A stretch of DNA of 64,000 bases from Embiotoca jacksoni (taxonomy: Eukaryota > Chordata > Actinopteri > Embiotocidae), in the NCBI GenBank assembly GCA_022577435.1, contig JAKOON010000027.1, positions 1,975,490 to 2,039,489 on the forward strand, in the 5' to 3' direction. The notes under the pieces are model-generated. The model was not told where the DNA came from. It did not search any database and was given only the letters and a program-made list of their open reading frames with translations. Made by a program: the position numbers and the translations under genes. Shown in pieces: positions 12,222-23,179 of this stretch; within the stretch, counting starts at the first letter, position 1, and each line of letters opens with the position of its first letter.

Positions 12222-14006
12222 TTAACATTTAATCCCCATTTCGAGTTATATTTTCACCTCAGAGGTTCTTAATGATGTTTTTTTTACACAGCCGTGACGT
12301 CACGACTGTACGCCGACTGCAGTGGAAGATTAACCCCAAAAAGTTTTTAGGTGAAAGGTCTCCGCTGCATGTGTTGTTTTTTATTACACTACTGTGAGCT
12401 GTATCAAACGTTTCATTACATAATCTGGTGGTAAAGAATTCAAACTACAAACAAGTTGTCAGGTTCATTTTTTTTAAATTTTGTTTATGATATTCTATTC
12501 GACTTGTAAAACACAGATTTTACTGCTTTTACTGCGTTTTTTTTAATTTATTTATACAGTTTACCGACTTAAGCATAAAATAAGAATATCAGGTATCAGC
12601 TTTAGATGAATTGTTATCTCTAATATGAAATTCTGTGCAGTAACTGTGATTCCAGTTCACTTCTGGAGTTCCTCAAGGCTCTTTCCTCGGCCCTCTAATA
12701 TTCTCTTTTTATATGTGACTTCAAGGTCAAATTTTTCCTCTTTTTTATCCTCTTTTATCCTCCTTAAACCTTTTTATAGGAATAAAACGAAGAGTCCATC
12801 ACCGCTTATTCAAAGAATTGGACACACAGAAACTGCAGGAGGAAATTAAATAAAAACTACTCCCCTTAAAGTATCTGTGGGAACTCTTTACACCGGCGGG
12901 TAATACAGATGTTTTACAGATGTGTGCTGAGATGTTTCAGATAACTGGAACTGTTATTAATGTACTTTGGTGTATTTGTGTGTTTTCTGAACCAGCTGTG
13001 CAGAAACTTGCAGAGCCAGACAGGTGATTTGGATCCGACGTTGAGGCCTCACATTCCTCAGAGGTCCCTGGATATCCGAGATAACCAGTTCCTCCTCTTT
13101 TTCCCATTTTCAAGCGTCCGTTTGGATTCTTCATCTCCGCTTTGAGCTTCATTTCACCGAGTCCGATAAAAAACCCGCCGAAAACGACCTCTTCCTTAAT
13201 CGCTGCTAAACAAACGCTGAAGGTGAGAAAATGCTGTTTGTTTTGTCTTTCTTCCTCTTTTCAAAGCGTTCAGAGTGGACACGTGTGCTGCGACGAGTAA
13301 TTATTCACAGTTTTTGAGAAACATTAACAAACTTTTAAAGTACATCCACAGAAAGCCGGCTACTTTTCAAAACTCATATTTTCTGTTTGTTTCCAAATTG
13401 AATGAATCTGAACAGAAAACCAGTAGTGATGTGATCTGTTTCTGACTGTTCACCTGGTTAACAGGTAACATCTGTAAGCTGCAATCAAGTCGCTGTTTTC
13501 TGCTTGATGAGGCGTCTCACAGCAGAAAAATATTAAACATATGTCGCCATCTTTGCTAGTTCAGAGCGGTTTGGAGCAGGAAGTGACCATATTTGGACGA
13601 GCTGGGGGGCGGAGCCAGCGGTGGATCTGACTGATTGGATTGGAAACCTGACGATACTACGTCCCGCCCACCGATAGCTGTAACCTGACTGCACCACAGG
13701 CCTGTCAATCAAACAGACACATCCCCAAAAACAGGTCTTCTTTAATCTTCTTTTCTAATGAATGAGGGATTATTTTCAGATGGACCTCCAGAAAACTAAT
13801 ACGAAGGAGTGACTTTAGCTAACAACACCGAGAAAACTCGAAAAAAAATTGTTGACTTAACAATTTCAGGTGAAGTTGAATGGGAGTCTATGGAGGCTTT
13901 TTTGGAGCCGACCTCTAGTGGCACTCAGTGGTATTGCAGCTTAAGGCACTTCTGCATAGGCCTCATTTTTCACAGACATCAGCAGCATCACTGACAGCAC
14001 GTGTTG

Positions 14007-14080
<74 letters not shown>

Positions 14081-15934
14081 CGTACCAGTTGTGCACCGGG
14101 CAGACGTGCTGGTTGTAGAGGGCCATCGCGTATCTGTAAAGTTACAGGAGACGAGAATCAGTTTAACAGGAAGACATGAATCGGGTTGATCAGACTGACT
14201 TTAATATTTTTGTTAAAAGTTAAATTTTTATTGAAATGTATTTGAAAGCACCGTCACATAAAGCAAGATAAATGCCCGTTCAGCGTATTTTTCTCTAACA
14301 AAAACGCTTATGAATCACTGTTTCCACAGACTGAGGCGGCTCGTCTCCGTCATACATCTGCTGGCTGTATTTTAACCTGCTGTGACGCCAGAGGAGCTGC
14401 TGTTGTTGTTTTTTTGTTTTTTTTTAAACATTAGATAAATCATTAGACACACACAATTAAAATGAAACACATTTTAAAATGTTCAGAGGAATCAACACAG
14501 CAGCCTGCTTCGAACTCAAATATCTCAAAAACTGCTGGAGACACTTCCCTGAAATTTTGTGCAGGTATTCGTGTTCCCCAGAGGATGAATCCTACTGACT
14601 TTAAGTTTTTCCTCTGATGAGGTTTTGTGCACGAAGATTTTACCAACTACTCGGTGGACTGAAATGACATCACTCCAGCTCAAATAAGACTCAAAATTAT
14701 CCATCACTTTTGGTCAAAAATCCAAATAAACATTTGTGATTTCATCGTGGACCTGAAAACTGGAGCAGAGAAACATCAGATTTTGGGGTCAAACTTTTGG
14801 CGAACAGAAAGAAGTAGAAGGTAGAGGCCATGTGTTCCTGAGCCTGTGCAGTGATTTCCACTACAGAATAGTAGCTGTTTTTAAAGAACCCTGTTGCCAT
14901 GGCGCCACAGTTCAGGTGGTTCGCAGCGAATGTTTTCCCCCTCAGACGCCTCAGAAGGTCCAAATGGAACTCAGTGTTGACAGTCTGACTCTGGGGGACG
15001 AATTCAACGGTGACACAACCACCGCCAACGTCAAAGAAAACCCAGCTGGTGTCTCCTGACCTCCTGACGCGTCACCTTCTTTGGTCTCGGACAGTGAAGC
15101 TCCGCCCCCTCTTGAAACGTGAACGTCACTCAGAAACACCTCGCCCGGCTCGTGGCTTCATCGCCGGAGACTTCCTGAAGCGTTTCGAGGGTCTCGGTTG
15201 AACATTCACAGAGTTTGACCCCAAAATCTGATGTTTCTCTGCTCCAGTTTCAGGTCCGCCGTGACATCACAAATGTTCACGTATCAGCGGTGACAAAAAC
15301 TAAATAATTATTGTTCCGCTTCCTTACAGGCTGCTATAGATGTCCTGTCCAAGTCCTCTAAGATGTCCCCGTAGAGCCTGATGGAGGAAACACCACCTGT
15401 TGCTGCTGCTCGTAGTATGACAGATGTTCCGCTCGCTCGTTTCCACTATAAAAGCAGCTCTTATTGTGAGCCGCTGTCGTTTGAGGAGCTGCAGATGTGT
15501 GAATGCTGCGTGCAGCCAAGTGACTGATTTTTTTTTCTCCAAACAAAGAGGATGGGGGCGGAGCCAAGAGGACCAGACCAAAGGAGGAATTCCAACAACA
15601 ACTCTTCTGTACAGTCGCTGAATTAAACAGCTTCCAAAAAAGGACACGTTGACTTTGTACAGTCGACAGAGGTCATCGTGATCCCTGCTGCCAAAACGTG
15701 ACCTCATCTGAGGGAGTTAAAGGGTTCTTCAGTTTGATTTGTCGTTTCTAATTTGATAAAAATCACTTTTTTTTTTTTTTTTTTTTTTTAAGTGTTCGGA
15801 GAGTCTTTGAGTTGTTAAATAAAAATGTAAAAACTTTTAAAATCCTCAAAACAGACAGGAGCTACTCACACGACCCAGATTCCTGTGATGGTGAAGACGG
15901 GCAGGCTGACGGGGAGGATCATCCACAGGGACAT
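2289..15934 (-). CDS. tmem150a: Transmembrane protein 150A, seven coding exons, complete
   Basis: TMEM150A is a six-pass membrane protein of the DRAM/TMEM150 family; in mammals it modulates the plasma-membrane PI4-kinase IIIalpha-EFR3 complex. Minus-strand exons 15934-15870, 14133-14086, 12172-12086, 10844-10777, 7841-7714, 3787-3610 and 2566-2289 have consistent GT-AG borders and phases and join to 852 nt (283 aa). The N-terminus begins MSLWMILPVSLPVFTITGIW. A Cys-containing extracellular loop holds HVCPVHNW and the N-glycosylation sequon N41-E-S. LISKCGTLPPESCFFSLI, AAGLIMVGNFQ, LHYVGAGVTFP, SMLFVCLQSALTY and EWIYCTLIMLFYGTFAFEFG are family signatures and fit 150A, not 150B or 150C. The tail has an odd Gly/Glu-rich insert (from a TCC-type repeat) before PESLSIL. 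The ATG at 15934-15932 is the first in frame and starts the first hydrophobic segment. Confidence 0.92.
2567..3609 (-). other. tmem150a intron 6
   Basis: No exon is seen. It holds a CA array (2623-2648) and AT-rich single-copy-looking DNA. Confidence 0.6.
3610..3787 (-). CDS. tmem150a: tmem150a coding exon 6
   Basis: The exon is 178 nt. It encodes VDFAKVLHYVGAGVTFP and the following membrane segments up to LVALVLS. It is in phase with exons 5 and 7 (phase 0 in, phase 1 out). Confidence 0.9.
4581..4653 (+). repeat. (CA)n microsatellite
   Basis: About 36 uninterrupted CA units. Confidence 0.97.
6376..6716 (+). repeat. direct duplication in tmem150a intron 5
   Basis: A roughly 72-bp segment starting ggtgacagccgagtcgttac occurs at about 6376-6447 and again at 6643-6716 with few differences. 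Confidence 0.85.
6513..7585 (+). repeat. second interleaved duplication in the same intron
   Basis: A segment with gcaaaactgccgatgtgacc and ggggagaaacgtac occurs at about 6513-6640 and, shorter, at about 7505-7585. Confidence 0.75.
7714..7841 (-). CDS. tmem150a: tmem150a coding exon 5
   Basis: The exon is 128 nt. It encodes MLIGLLRYAHVIEKHQN and STGWICAAGLIMVGNFQ. The acceptor has a strong pyrimidine tract. Confidence 0.9.
7842..10776 (-). other. tmem150a intron 4
   Basis: No exon is seen. The right part contains a copy of the dispersed family A element (10100-10345) and a diverged fragment near 9095-9165. Confidence 0.55.
10100..10345 (+). mobile_element. dispersed repeat family A, copy 1
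   Basis: It shares ggcctgtcaatcaaac, gaaggagtgactt, ttgaatgggagtctatgga and ctagtggcactc with copies at 13540-13950 and 62311-62460. It has no coding capacity. It looks like a non-autonomous teleost element; its class is not identified. Confidence 0.8.
10777..10844 (-). CDS. tmem150a: tmem150a coding exon 4
   Basis: The exon is 68 nt and encodes KCGTLPPESCFFSLICSTGS. Donor gtgagt; acceptor ttgcag after a T-rich run. Confidence 0.88.
10845..12085 (-). other. tmem150a intron 3 with a LINE fragment
   Basis: No host exon is seen. It contains poly-T runs and the decayed reverse-transcriptase fragment near 11810-11975. Confidence 0.55.
11810..11975 (+). pseudogene. decayed LINE reverse-transcriptase fragment 1
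   Basis: The translation contains GVPQGSVLGPLLFS, the RT motif of L2/CR1/Rex1-type non-LTR retrotransposons. About 110 nt later, in another frame, comes YSNDTL, a decayed form of the YADD catalytic box. The frame is broken, so this is a dead fragment in a tmem150a intron, antisense to the gene. Confidence 0.75.
12086..12172 (-). CDS. tmem150a: tmem150a coding exon 3
   Basis: The exon is 87 nt. It encodes LYNESCAEQLPLQRGPVLCC and TLDNIPLIS, with an N-glycosylation sequon. Its acceptor sits 7 nt from a TG array on the transcribed-sense strand. Confidence 0.88.
12180..12217 (+). repeat. (CA)n microsatellite by tmem150a exon 3
   Basis: About 19 units. On the gene strand it is TG, just upstream of the exon 3 acceptor. 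Confidence 0.96.
12630..12720 (+). pseudogene. decayed LINE reverse-transcriptase fragment 2
   Basis: The translation reads GVPQGSFLGPLIFS, the same RT motif as fragment 1 but diverged. It is short and without a continuing frame. Confidence 0.65.
13540..13950 (+). mobile_element. dispersed repeat family A, copy 2 (longest)
   Basis: It extends further left than copy 1, with ggaagtgaccatatttggac, then ggcctgtcaatcaaac, ttgaatgggagtctatgga and ctctagtggcactc. Confidence 0.8.
14011..14076 (+). repeat. (GT)n microsatellite by tmem150a exon 2
   Basis: About 33 units. On the gene strand it is an AC array just downstream of the exon 2 donor. Confidence 0.97.
14086..14133 (-). CDS. tmem150a: tmem150a coding exon 2
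   Basis: The exon is 48 nt and encodes YAMALYNQHVCPVHNW. The donor gtacga is weak and is followed within about 10 nt by a long AC array in the intron. Confidence 0.85.
14134..15869 (-). other. tmem150a intron 1 with a palindromic element
   Basis: No exon is seen. The central part is the terminal-inverted-repeat element 14729-15276; a 'ccccagaggatgaatcc' fragment is at about 14535-14650. Confidence 0.6.
14729..15276. mobile_element. 548-bp element with about 65-bp terminal inverted repeats
   Basis: The left arm 14729-14794 (aacatttgtgat ... cagattttggggtcaaac) matches the reverse complement of 15213-15276 almost perfectly. The interior has no convincing ORF but includes ccctgttgccatggcgccac and gacagtctgactctggggga. 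A truncated relative is at 31387-31637. This fits a foldback/MITE-type DNA element; no transposase is seen. Confidence 0.82.
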
Positions 15935-15952
15935 GACGACCGCCGGCCTCCG
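15870..15952 (-). CDS. tmem150a: tmem150a exon with start codon
   Basis: Coding part 15934-15870; 15952-15935 is 5' UTR after an acceptor (tttgcag) that directly follows a TG array on the minus strand. The exon ends in phase 2 at a gtgagt donor. Confidence 0.85.
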
Positions 15953-15954
15953 CT

Positions 15955-16028
<74 letters not shown>

Positions 16029-17234
16029 CAGCTTCGTCACACACCTGAAGGACCACACACTCTGATCAGGCCGTCAGGTGAGAGTCATGAACACAACATC
16101 ATGAAATCACAGATTTCTGATCATTCATGAATCGTTTGGGTCGTTTATGAAACAAAAAAATGCAACAACAACAACAACAAAAAAAAGTGGCAATTTACTG
16201 ATTGTATTATTAGAAATTTAATATTTTTTAGAGGTTTTTTTTTTTTTACATGTCACTTTTGTAGTTAATGAATTAACCAGCCCAGAGATTAAGCAACAGT
16301 GATTGTGTTTAACAGGAGTATTGTTCAGCACCACAGGAGGATAAGACAGAAGAAAGAAGATCAATACACTCAGCCCGGAAACTGATCAGTCACTGAGAGT
16401 CAGGTGTGTTCATGGAAGTAGAGATTAATGCAGCAGATATGAAGACCTCTCAAAACTTATCGCGGCGATATCTCGGCGTACAAACACAAACACAGTCTCC
16501 TTGACCTTAACAGTGTAAAATTGGTGTAATGCTTTTCTGAATATATTGAATTCAGTGAGATCAAAATTAAAGAAATACTTGAGAATATACGACATAATTT
16601 GAGAAGATGTCATCGGTATATTTGATACAAATATTTTTTGGGGGTTTCTTGTTCTCTTCATTCTTAAAATCTGAGTAGTTTTAGTTCTAGTAACTAATAC
16701 TGCTTTAAAAAGGCAAATCATGTACTTTTTACAATAAATATTATATCTGTAGTTACTATTTAATTTTGTTTTATTTCAGATGAAAAATGTATCTATTTAC
16801 ATACAATAAATATGTAATTGCTATTATTTAATAGTTAAAATGAGCTCCACCTTGACCCACACCATGAATGTTATCTGTAATAACAGTCCATAAATATAAT
16901 ATATATAATGCCACAGTAAAAGATGGAAAAATAATAAAAAACAATAAAATGAAGGAAATACCACAGCTGCCATTCTGGTCAAGCATTAGAAATATTGTAA
17001 AAAAAAAAAACACACATTAAAATATATAAAAATAACAAAACTGCTGCATTTTGCACACAAAAACCAAAATCAAACATTTGAGTAATTTTAAAATCGCGTT
17101 TAAGCATCTAACGAGTATTTTCCTGTTTTTAATACACACTAAACTATGATGATTTTTTTTTTTTTTTTTTTTTTTATAAAACCTTCTTTGATGTCATTTT
17201 TGGAGCAGAGAAACAGAAACCGGCGCGTCCTTAC
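15953..17234 (-). other. tmem150a 5' UTR intron (inferred)
   Basis: AT-rich, with a CA array at 15959-16026. No exon is recognised. Confidence 0.4.
15959..16026 (+). repeat. (CA)n microsatellite by tmem150a start exon
   Basis: About 34 units. On the gene strand it is TG, ending a few bases before the acceptor of the start-codon exon. Confidence 0.97.
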
Positions 17235-17500
17235 CGCTCTTGTTTGTTCCGTGGAAGAAAAAAAAACAACAACCAGCAACAAAAACCTCAGTCTCTCTCT
17301 TTCATCTCAGCTCCTCCAAACTCGAAGGGAAAGTTGCAGAAAGTTTGAGTAAATCCGAGCTTCTTCCTGGTTTCATCGTCAACAACAGCGACGCATTCAC
17401 CGCATCGTGTGGATGAGAGGAGAGACGGAGGTTGGAGATGTTCTCCGGCTCTCATTCATCACACACTCCGGCTCTTCCTCCGTCTGCTGCGGGTTTGTTG
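17235..17500 (-). promoter_or_regulatory. tmem150a: candidate untranslated first exon and promoter of tmem150a
   Basis: The start-codon exon has a 3' splice site upstream of its ATG, so a leader exon must exist further right. A good minus-strand donor (gtaagg) lies at 17234-17229, and the DNA to its right is richer in G+C and CpG than its surroundings. The upstream edge is a guess. Confidence 0.35.
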
Positions 17501-18460
17501 TGGTCCGAAGAGCAGCTGGAGGCACAAACTTTTAACTCCTCCCAGGACTTGTTTTTTTTTTTTTTTTTTTTTACCGCATTGAAAGGACACATTGTTTTTT
17601 TTACTTCACAGTAAAAACTGGTTTTAAAGCCCGTTTTTTTTATTCCACTGGTGTCAAGAATTTTTTTATTTCTCACCTTTTTAAAAAAAAATATTTTACA
17701 TAAGCTCATTTTAAAACTGGACTCTTGTGTTTTTTTTTTCGTACATATAAGACAAATCAGACTCTTCAGGCACTGATGCTGTTGATCATGTCCTCGTCTT
17801 GTTCCTGGAAAACAGATTTTACAACCACATTTATGATCAATTACACACCAGTCATGTGTTCACTCCAGTGTAGTCCCTGATACTGCATTTCAACTTGTTT
17901 TTTTTTCTCCTTAAAGAATTCAAAATGTTTTCCAGGAAAGCCGATGTGCTGCCTTCACGCCATCTGTTGGACTCCTGATTATCTGACTGTGAAAGAATGT
18001 GTGACTGGAACTTTTCTACCGTGTCCAATAACAGAGTACTGTACTAACTGGCCGAAATGTATTTTTGTAATTTTATGCTACTTTATATGTTCAGTCCGAA
18101 TTTGAGAGATAAAAGTAAAATAACAATTATACAAATATAATTAAGAATTTTTTTGTATATGTTCATATTTTGATGCAGTGATTTATAGTGTATTTTAAGT
18201 TTTAGCTGATCGATGGTTCTTGGTTCCAAACCTTCGGTCCGGCAGGAAATGAGGCCAAACAGTCAGGTCAAAGGTCACCTGACGTAACCCCAAATTGGCG
18301 CAACGGGAACAAAATGGCAACTGAAGCGACTTTCATGTTTCTCTACAAGGCTATCAAAAAGAGGTAAACCTGGTTCATCAGAGTCAACCACTGACAACGT
18401 AACGGCAGCACACCCGGTGGCAGACACGCACCTCGGGACACAGCTGGGCAGAGAGGGCCC

Positions 18461-18720
18461 AGAGCTAACGGAGGCTAACGGGAGCTAACGGAGGCTAACG
18501 GGAACTCACGGAGGCTAACGGGAACTAACGAAGGCTAACGGGAGCTCACGGAGGCTAACGGGAACTAACGGAGGCTAACGGGAACTAACGGAGGCTAACG
18601 GGAACTAACGAAGGCTAACGGGAACTCACGGAGGCTAACGGGAACTAACGGAGGCTAACGGGAACTAACGGAGGCTAGCGGGAACTCACGAAGGCTAACG
18701 GGAACTAACGGAGGCTAACG
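18461..18720 (+). repeat. minisatellite, 20-bp unit made of two 10-bp halves
   Basis: Twenty-six consecutive 10-base blocks alternate between ggaactaacg-type and gaggctaacg-type, giving 13 copies of a 20-bp unit. Variants are few (tcacg for taacg, aagg for gagg). Confidence 0.95.
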
Positions 18721-19030
18721 GGAGGACGTCGGCTGCTAACAGCGCAGAGGACAACAACCAGAGGACGAAGACACTTCTAACAAGTAAGTTTAGTGTTCAG
18801 CACATTTCATCCAGACAACTGCTTCAGGGACTTTACATCTCACATGAAATGACCTCCGGCCTCAGACCGACATCAGCGTGTTTCAGAGGCTGCAGCTGCT
18901 CAGTTTTTAAGAAGGAACCAACCGAGAAACTCTGTTTTTATACTTTTAATACTTTTATCACCTTCATGACTTCATTCAAAACACCTGCACAACTTTACTG
19001 CCTGTTTATAATCACCTCAAGAAATGTAAA

Positions 19031-19032
19031 TG

Positions 19033-19065
<33 letters not shown>

Positions 19066-19406
19066 CTGTGTGTGTGTGTCTGTGTGTGTGTCTGTGTGTG
19101 TTTATGTGTGTGTGTGTGTGTTTATGTGTGTGTGTGTGTGTGTGTCTGTGTGTGTGTCTGTGTGTGTTTATGTGTGTGTGTGTGTGTTTATGTGTGTGTT
19201 TATGTGTGTGTGTGTGTGTGTCTGTGTGTGTGTCTGTGTGTGTTTATGTGTGTGTGTGTGTGTCTCTGTGTGTGTGTGTGTGTGTGTTTATGTGTGTGTG
19301 TCTGTGTGTGTCTGTGTGTGTTTGTGTGTGTGTGTGTGTTTATGTGTGTGTGTGTGTGTGCCTGTTTGTGTGTGTGTGTGTGTGTGTGTTTGTGTGTATC
19401 TGTGTT

Positions 19407-19437
<31 letters not shown>

Positions 19438-19468
19438 CTGTGTGTGCCTGTTTGTGTGTGTGTGTGTC
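19031..19468 (+). repeat. complex TG array with TCTG and TTTATG spacers
   Basis: About 440 bp of TG dinucleotides interrupted at intervals by tctg, tttatg and cctg. The spacer order repeats, so the array has a higher-order structure. Confidence 0.95.
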
Positions 19469-22059
19469 CAATATTTTCTTACATACATGTTATTTCTTTC
19501 GTAGACAAACATCGTGTATTCCCACGGCGATGCTTGTAAAGCAAATCCAGCTGTCAGATGATGGTGGTGGGAGAACATGTTAAAATACCTCTGAAACAGT
19601 TCAATTAGCACAAAATGGACAAATACTCCCTCTAGTAGTAAATCCTAAATGTATTACTTGAGCAACTGCATCATGCAAAAAGACAAGTGATCATCCAGAT
19701 CATCCAAATAACAGTTGTGATCTGTCTCTGTAAAGAGGACTGTAAAACTTTTTTTTTTTTTTTTTTAAAGAAGCACAAAGGTTTGGAATAACCAGATTTA
19801 TTTTTGTGGCACCTGAAGGCACCGTCACGTGGCTATGCGCGTGCCTGTCTGTGAAGTAGTTCACGCAGCTGCTTTTCATTAGCGTGAAATAAATGGAGTC
19901 TGTGCAGGAGTTGTATTAAACTGTTCAGTCCCCAGCAGCATGTCCAACTCCTGCCACACGAGGGCGCCAAAGACTTTATCTTAGAGACTTCATCTGCTTC
20001 TCTCCCTCAACATATTAAGACTGTGAGCACTAAATATTTTTTTTAAAGCACTTTATCCTTACCCTAAAATACATCTATTCTGGGAACATAACAAAAAACA
20101 ACCTTCCTACTGAAAACATTTAACACTAAATATTTTAGGATGCTTTTAGAGAACGTTATCTGGGTACCAAAACCCATTTAAGAGAGCTTTTTAAGCATTT
20201 TCAGAACGAGCTGCAAAGTTTCACGCCACAAATGAAAGTTCTGCATTGAAAATATCACTTAAGCATCAAAAGTCAAAGAAGCCTTTTAATATCTGCTACT
20301 CTGACATAAAATAGGAGGCATAAATGTCCTGACATTTTGTTGCAGACAGTAAAACTGCTGCTGGTTTTTGGATAACATTGTCCTGCGGTTTTGTCCCTGA
20401 TGCTTTCTGGGATACAGTATTTCAAAGCTTCACTCTCAGCTCCTCGCGGCGTCCGTCCTCGGTGTCCTCTCCCGTCACCTCCCACAGCTGGAAGACGAAT
20501 GTGCTGAGCAGGCAGAGCTTTTGTCCTTTGTCAACCCACGACCTCCCAGCAGCTCCGTGTCTCCGGCTGCATGTGAGCTGCTCGTTATGAGACTGCAGGA
20601 GTCTGCAGGGATTTTAACTGAGACAAACTCTCACTGTTGCTCAAACCGGTTGTGACGATCACAGACGGCGTTGTCCTCCATCACGTTATCCTTCACAGAT
20701 TCTTCAGCAATAGTGTAACACTGCGAAATGGCCTCCAATTAACATATTAAAATTAATACAGGAAAAAAAAAGAATGGCACAGACATAAGTATGTGGACGT
20801 CCTAATTCTTTAACCGCTGTTCTCGAGACAATTTGAGCTCGTTCAAATCATCAAATATGTGACAGCAAAACAATAAAAGGGAGAATTTCTAACTCCCATT
20901 TAAGAAAAACATTTGATCTGAACCACAGGAATGTTGGACGGTTTATTCAAATAAGCTGTATTAAAACACACAAAGGGAAAATATGAGGGTTGAATACCAA
21001 CAGCAGCAAAGGACAAATGTTGCTTTAAAGTCACAAAGGATGATTCAAATAAAAAATAAAAAAATCCAGAAACGGAATATGTTGCGAGAATGTCGATAAT
21101 TTACATAAACTTCCCCAAACTGGGAGTAAAGATATCTGCAGGGACTCAAAATTATTTTGTTAGCTCAAATTCTGTTTATTTTTGTCCCTAATTTTCAAAC
21201 TTCATTTATGTTTGTTCCTGTGAAATACTGGACCTGTAAAAATCCTTCCGTCTTCTGTTTTTCCCGGTTGGGCTAACACGTTACAAACAGCGCACAACAA
21301 TGCTTTCAGGACACGCATAACAAATAAACAGATATGCTGCCGAGTTGTTAGAAATAACTAAATTATTTCATACATGGATAAATGCTCCAATTTTCTCATT
21401 TAATCGACTGTTCGTTTAGGCTCTAAAATGTAAAACGTGGCAAAACTTCCCACAGCCACAAGGTGGCGCTCTAAAACTAGAAAACATTTCAGAAACGATC
21501 ACCAACAAAAACAAAAGCAGCAAATTGGCACATGAGAGTTGCTATAAAAAAAACACACAAAAAAAACAGCTAACGTTTGACAATTTTGCTTGAAAAGTCA
21601 CAGAAAAGATTAATTAATTATAAAAAAAAATAGTTGCAGCTCGATAAATGTCACTCACAGGTCTGTGAAGTAGAAGTGCTTCGTTTGCATCTATTTTCTG
21701 GGCTAAGCGTGAGACAACACAGTGCTCACCCAAAATCTGACAGAAGCACCACAATACGTTCAGTGTTTCTGCCTTTATGTGCAACACAGACTTTTACACA
21801 ACTGGCTCCTGGTCTTTGAATGCATCCTACTGAGTGTTGAAGCTGCCGGCAGGTCGGTGATCTGTGACCACACCGGTATTTCCAGTGATGGCGTCAGATG
21901 TTGGATATATTATCTGATGTGTGTGTGTGTGTGTGTGTGAGAGATAAACATCCCTCTTGTCATTTAGTGCATTAGTCTTCATTCCTTTTTTAGTTTCTAT
22001 CCTGCAGGTCGCAGGAGACACGACTTCAAAAAGGAATAGTTCAAACATTCTAGTGGAGG

Positions 22060-22290
22060 AGGTTAGCTTAGCTTAGCATAAAGACTGGAAGCAAAGGGAA
22101 ACGGCTAGCTTCGCTCTGTCGGAGGTGAAAACTGCACCTGTCAGCGCCTCTAAAGGTCGCCACTCAATGTATTGTTACTGTGTTTAAAAAAAATATATGT
22201 ATATATTTACATTTGTGTTAAAATCTGCGGTTTTAGAGGTTGAAGTTGGTGTTTTTTTTTTTTTTTTTTTACTTCCCCTGCTTCCAGTCT
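22060..22290 (+). mobile_element. teleost dispersed repeat fragment (family C)
   Basis: ggttagcttagcttagcata, aagactggaagcaa and cgctctgtcggagg resemble a repeat commonly seen in fish introns. A shorter relative begins at about 45788 in psd intron DNA. Confidence 0.6.
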
Positions 22291-22748
22291 GAGCCGACCT
22301 CAGACTCCATAACTGTGTTTTAACGTGCAGACATGAGGACATGCAAACAAGCAGAATGATGAACTATTTCTCCAACAATTGTAAAACCTAATAAGTACTT
22401 TTGTTATTCAGAGCATTTTACAGACTCGCTTGTTCATTACGACCACCGGACATCTGTGAAACACCTTTTGACAAACGTTTTGGCCCTCTAATAGCTGCTA
22501 TTAAAAACTGGCCGAGAGTCGAAGTGACCGAGGCAATAATTTAAATGTAGTGAGTGCTGTTTTTAAGTGCTTCTATCCCCTTTAATCATTCTTCCGGATA
22601 TTCAAAAGTGACCCATCGGCCTCCTTTCTCTCTCCTGACGCTCTGAATCCACCGATAAATCGCTGATTCTGAGATGCAAAGAAAAAAGTCGTGCGTGAGA
22701 AGAGAGAGGACGGAGCGAAGCCTTCGGGCCGCTCGCCGTTCTCCCTCG

Positions 22749-23179
22749 CTACTCCGCCTTGGACGCTTTGTCCCGGGAGGAGCCTCTGAGGTAGGAGTTG
22801 TAGAAGAAGGAGGCGAAGAGGAGCAGGTAGCTGAGGTACATGAGCGAGCCCCACGTGATGTTGTCCATGTTGGACGGGCAGTGCACGTCGTGCCGCCAGC
22901 GGTACACCAGGCCCACCACGGCGAGGCCCATCACCATCTGCAGGATCTGGGTGGCCGTGATGATCATGGCGAAGGGGCGGGGCACCCGCAGGCCGGCCGC
23001 CCGCGCCGCGTAGTACGTGTACATGAGCGAGTGGACGGCGTAGTTCATGGTCATGAACCAGCCGCCGCCCGCCACCTGGTCCTTGTAGGAGTACCAGGAG
23101 TACAGCAGCACGGTGATGTGGTGGTACCAGTGCAGGAAGATGAGGCGCTGCTTCCGCAGGACGATGAACACCGTGTCTC
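22749..23179 (-). CDS. elovl6l: elovl6-like exon 4 (last)
   Basis: The exon is 431 nt. It starts by completing the Gly of the G-D-T motif, carries the HWYHH box and five or so membrane segments, and ends in TAG at 22751-22749. It is clearly more G+C-rich than its flanks. Confidence 0.93.

Larger units (their letters stand above)
12173..14085 (-). other. tmem150a intron 2
   Basis: No host exon is seen. It holds a CA array at its 3' end (12180-12217), a second reverse-transcriptase fragment (12630-12720), a family A element (13540-13950) and a TG array at its 5' end. Confidence 0.55.
17501..22748. other. intergenic region between tmem150a and elovl6-like
   Basis: No coding exon is seen on either strand. 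It contains poly-T tracts, the 18461 minisatellite, the 19031 TG array and a teleost 'gcttagcttagcataaagac' repeat near 22060-22290. The 3' UTR of the elongase runs into its right end; TTTAAT at 22581-22586 is ATTAAA on the minus strand, a possible weak polyadenylation signal. Confidence 0.55.

Noticed and set aside
18849..19583. A 244-codon frame of mostly Cys and Val
   Set aside because: It is a translated TG array; no family match or splice logic.
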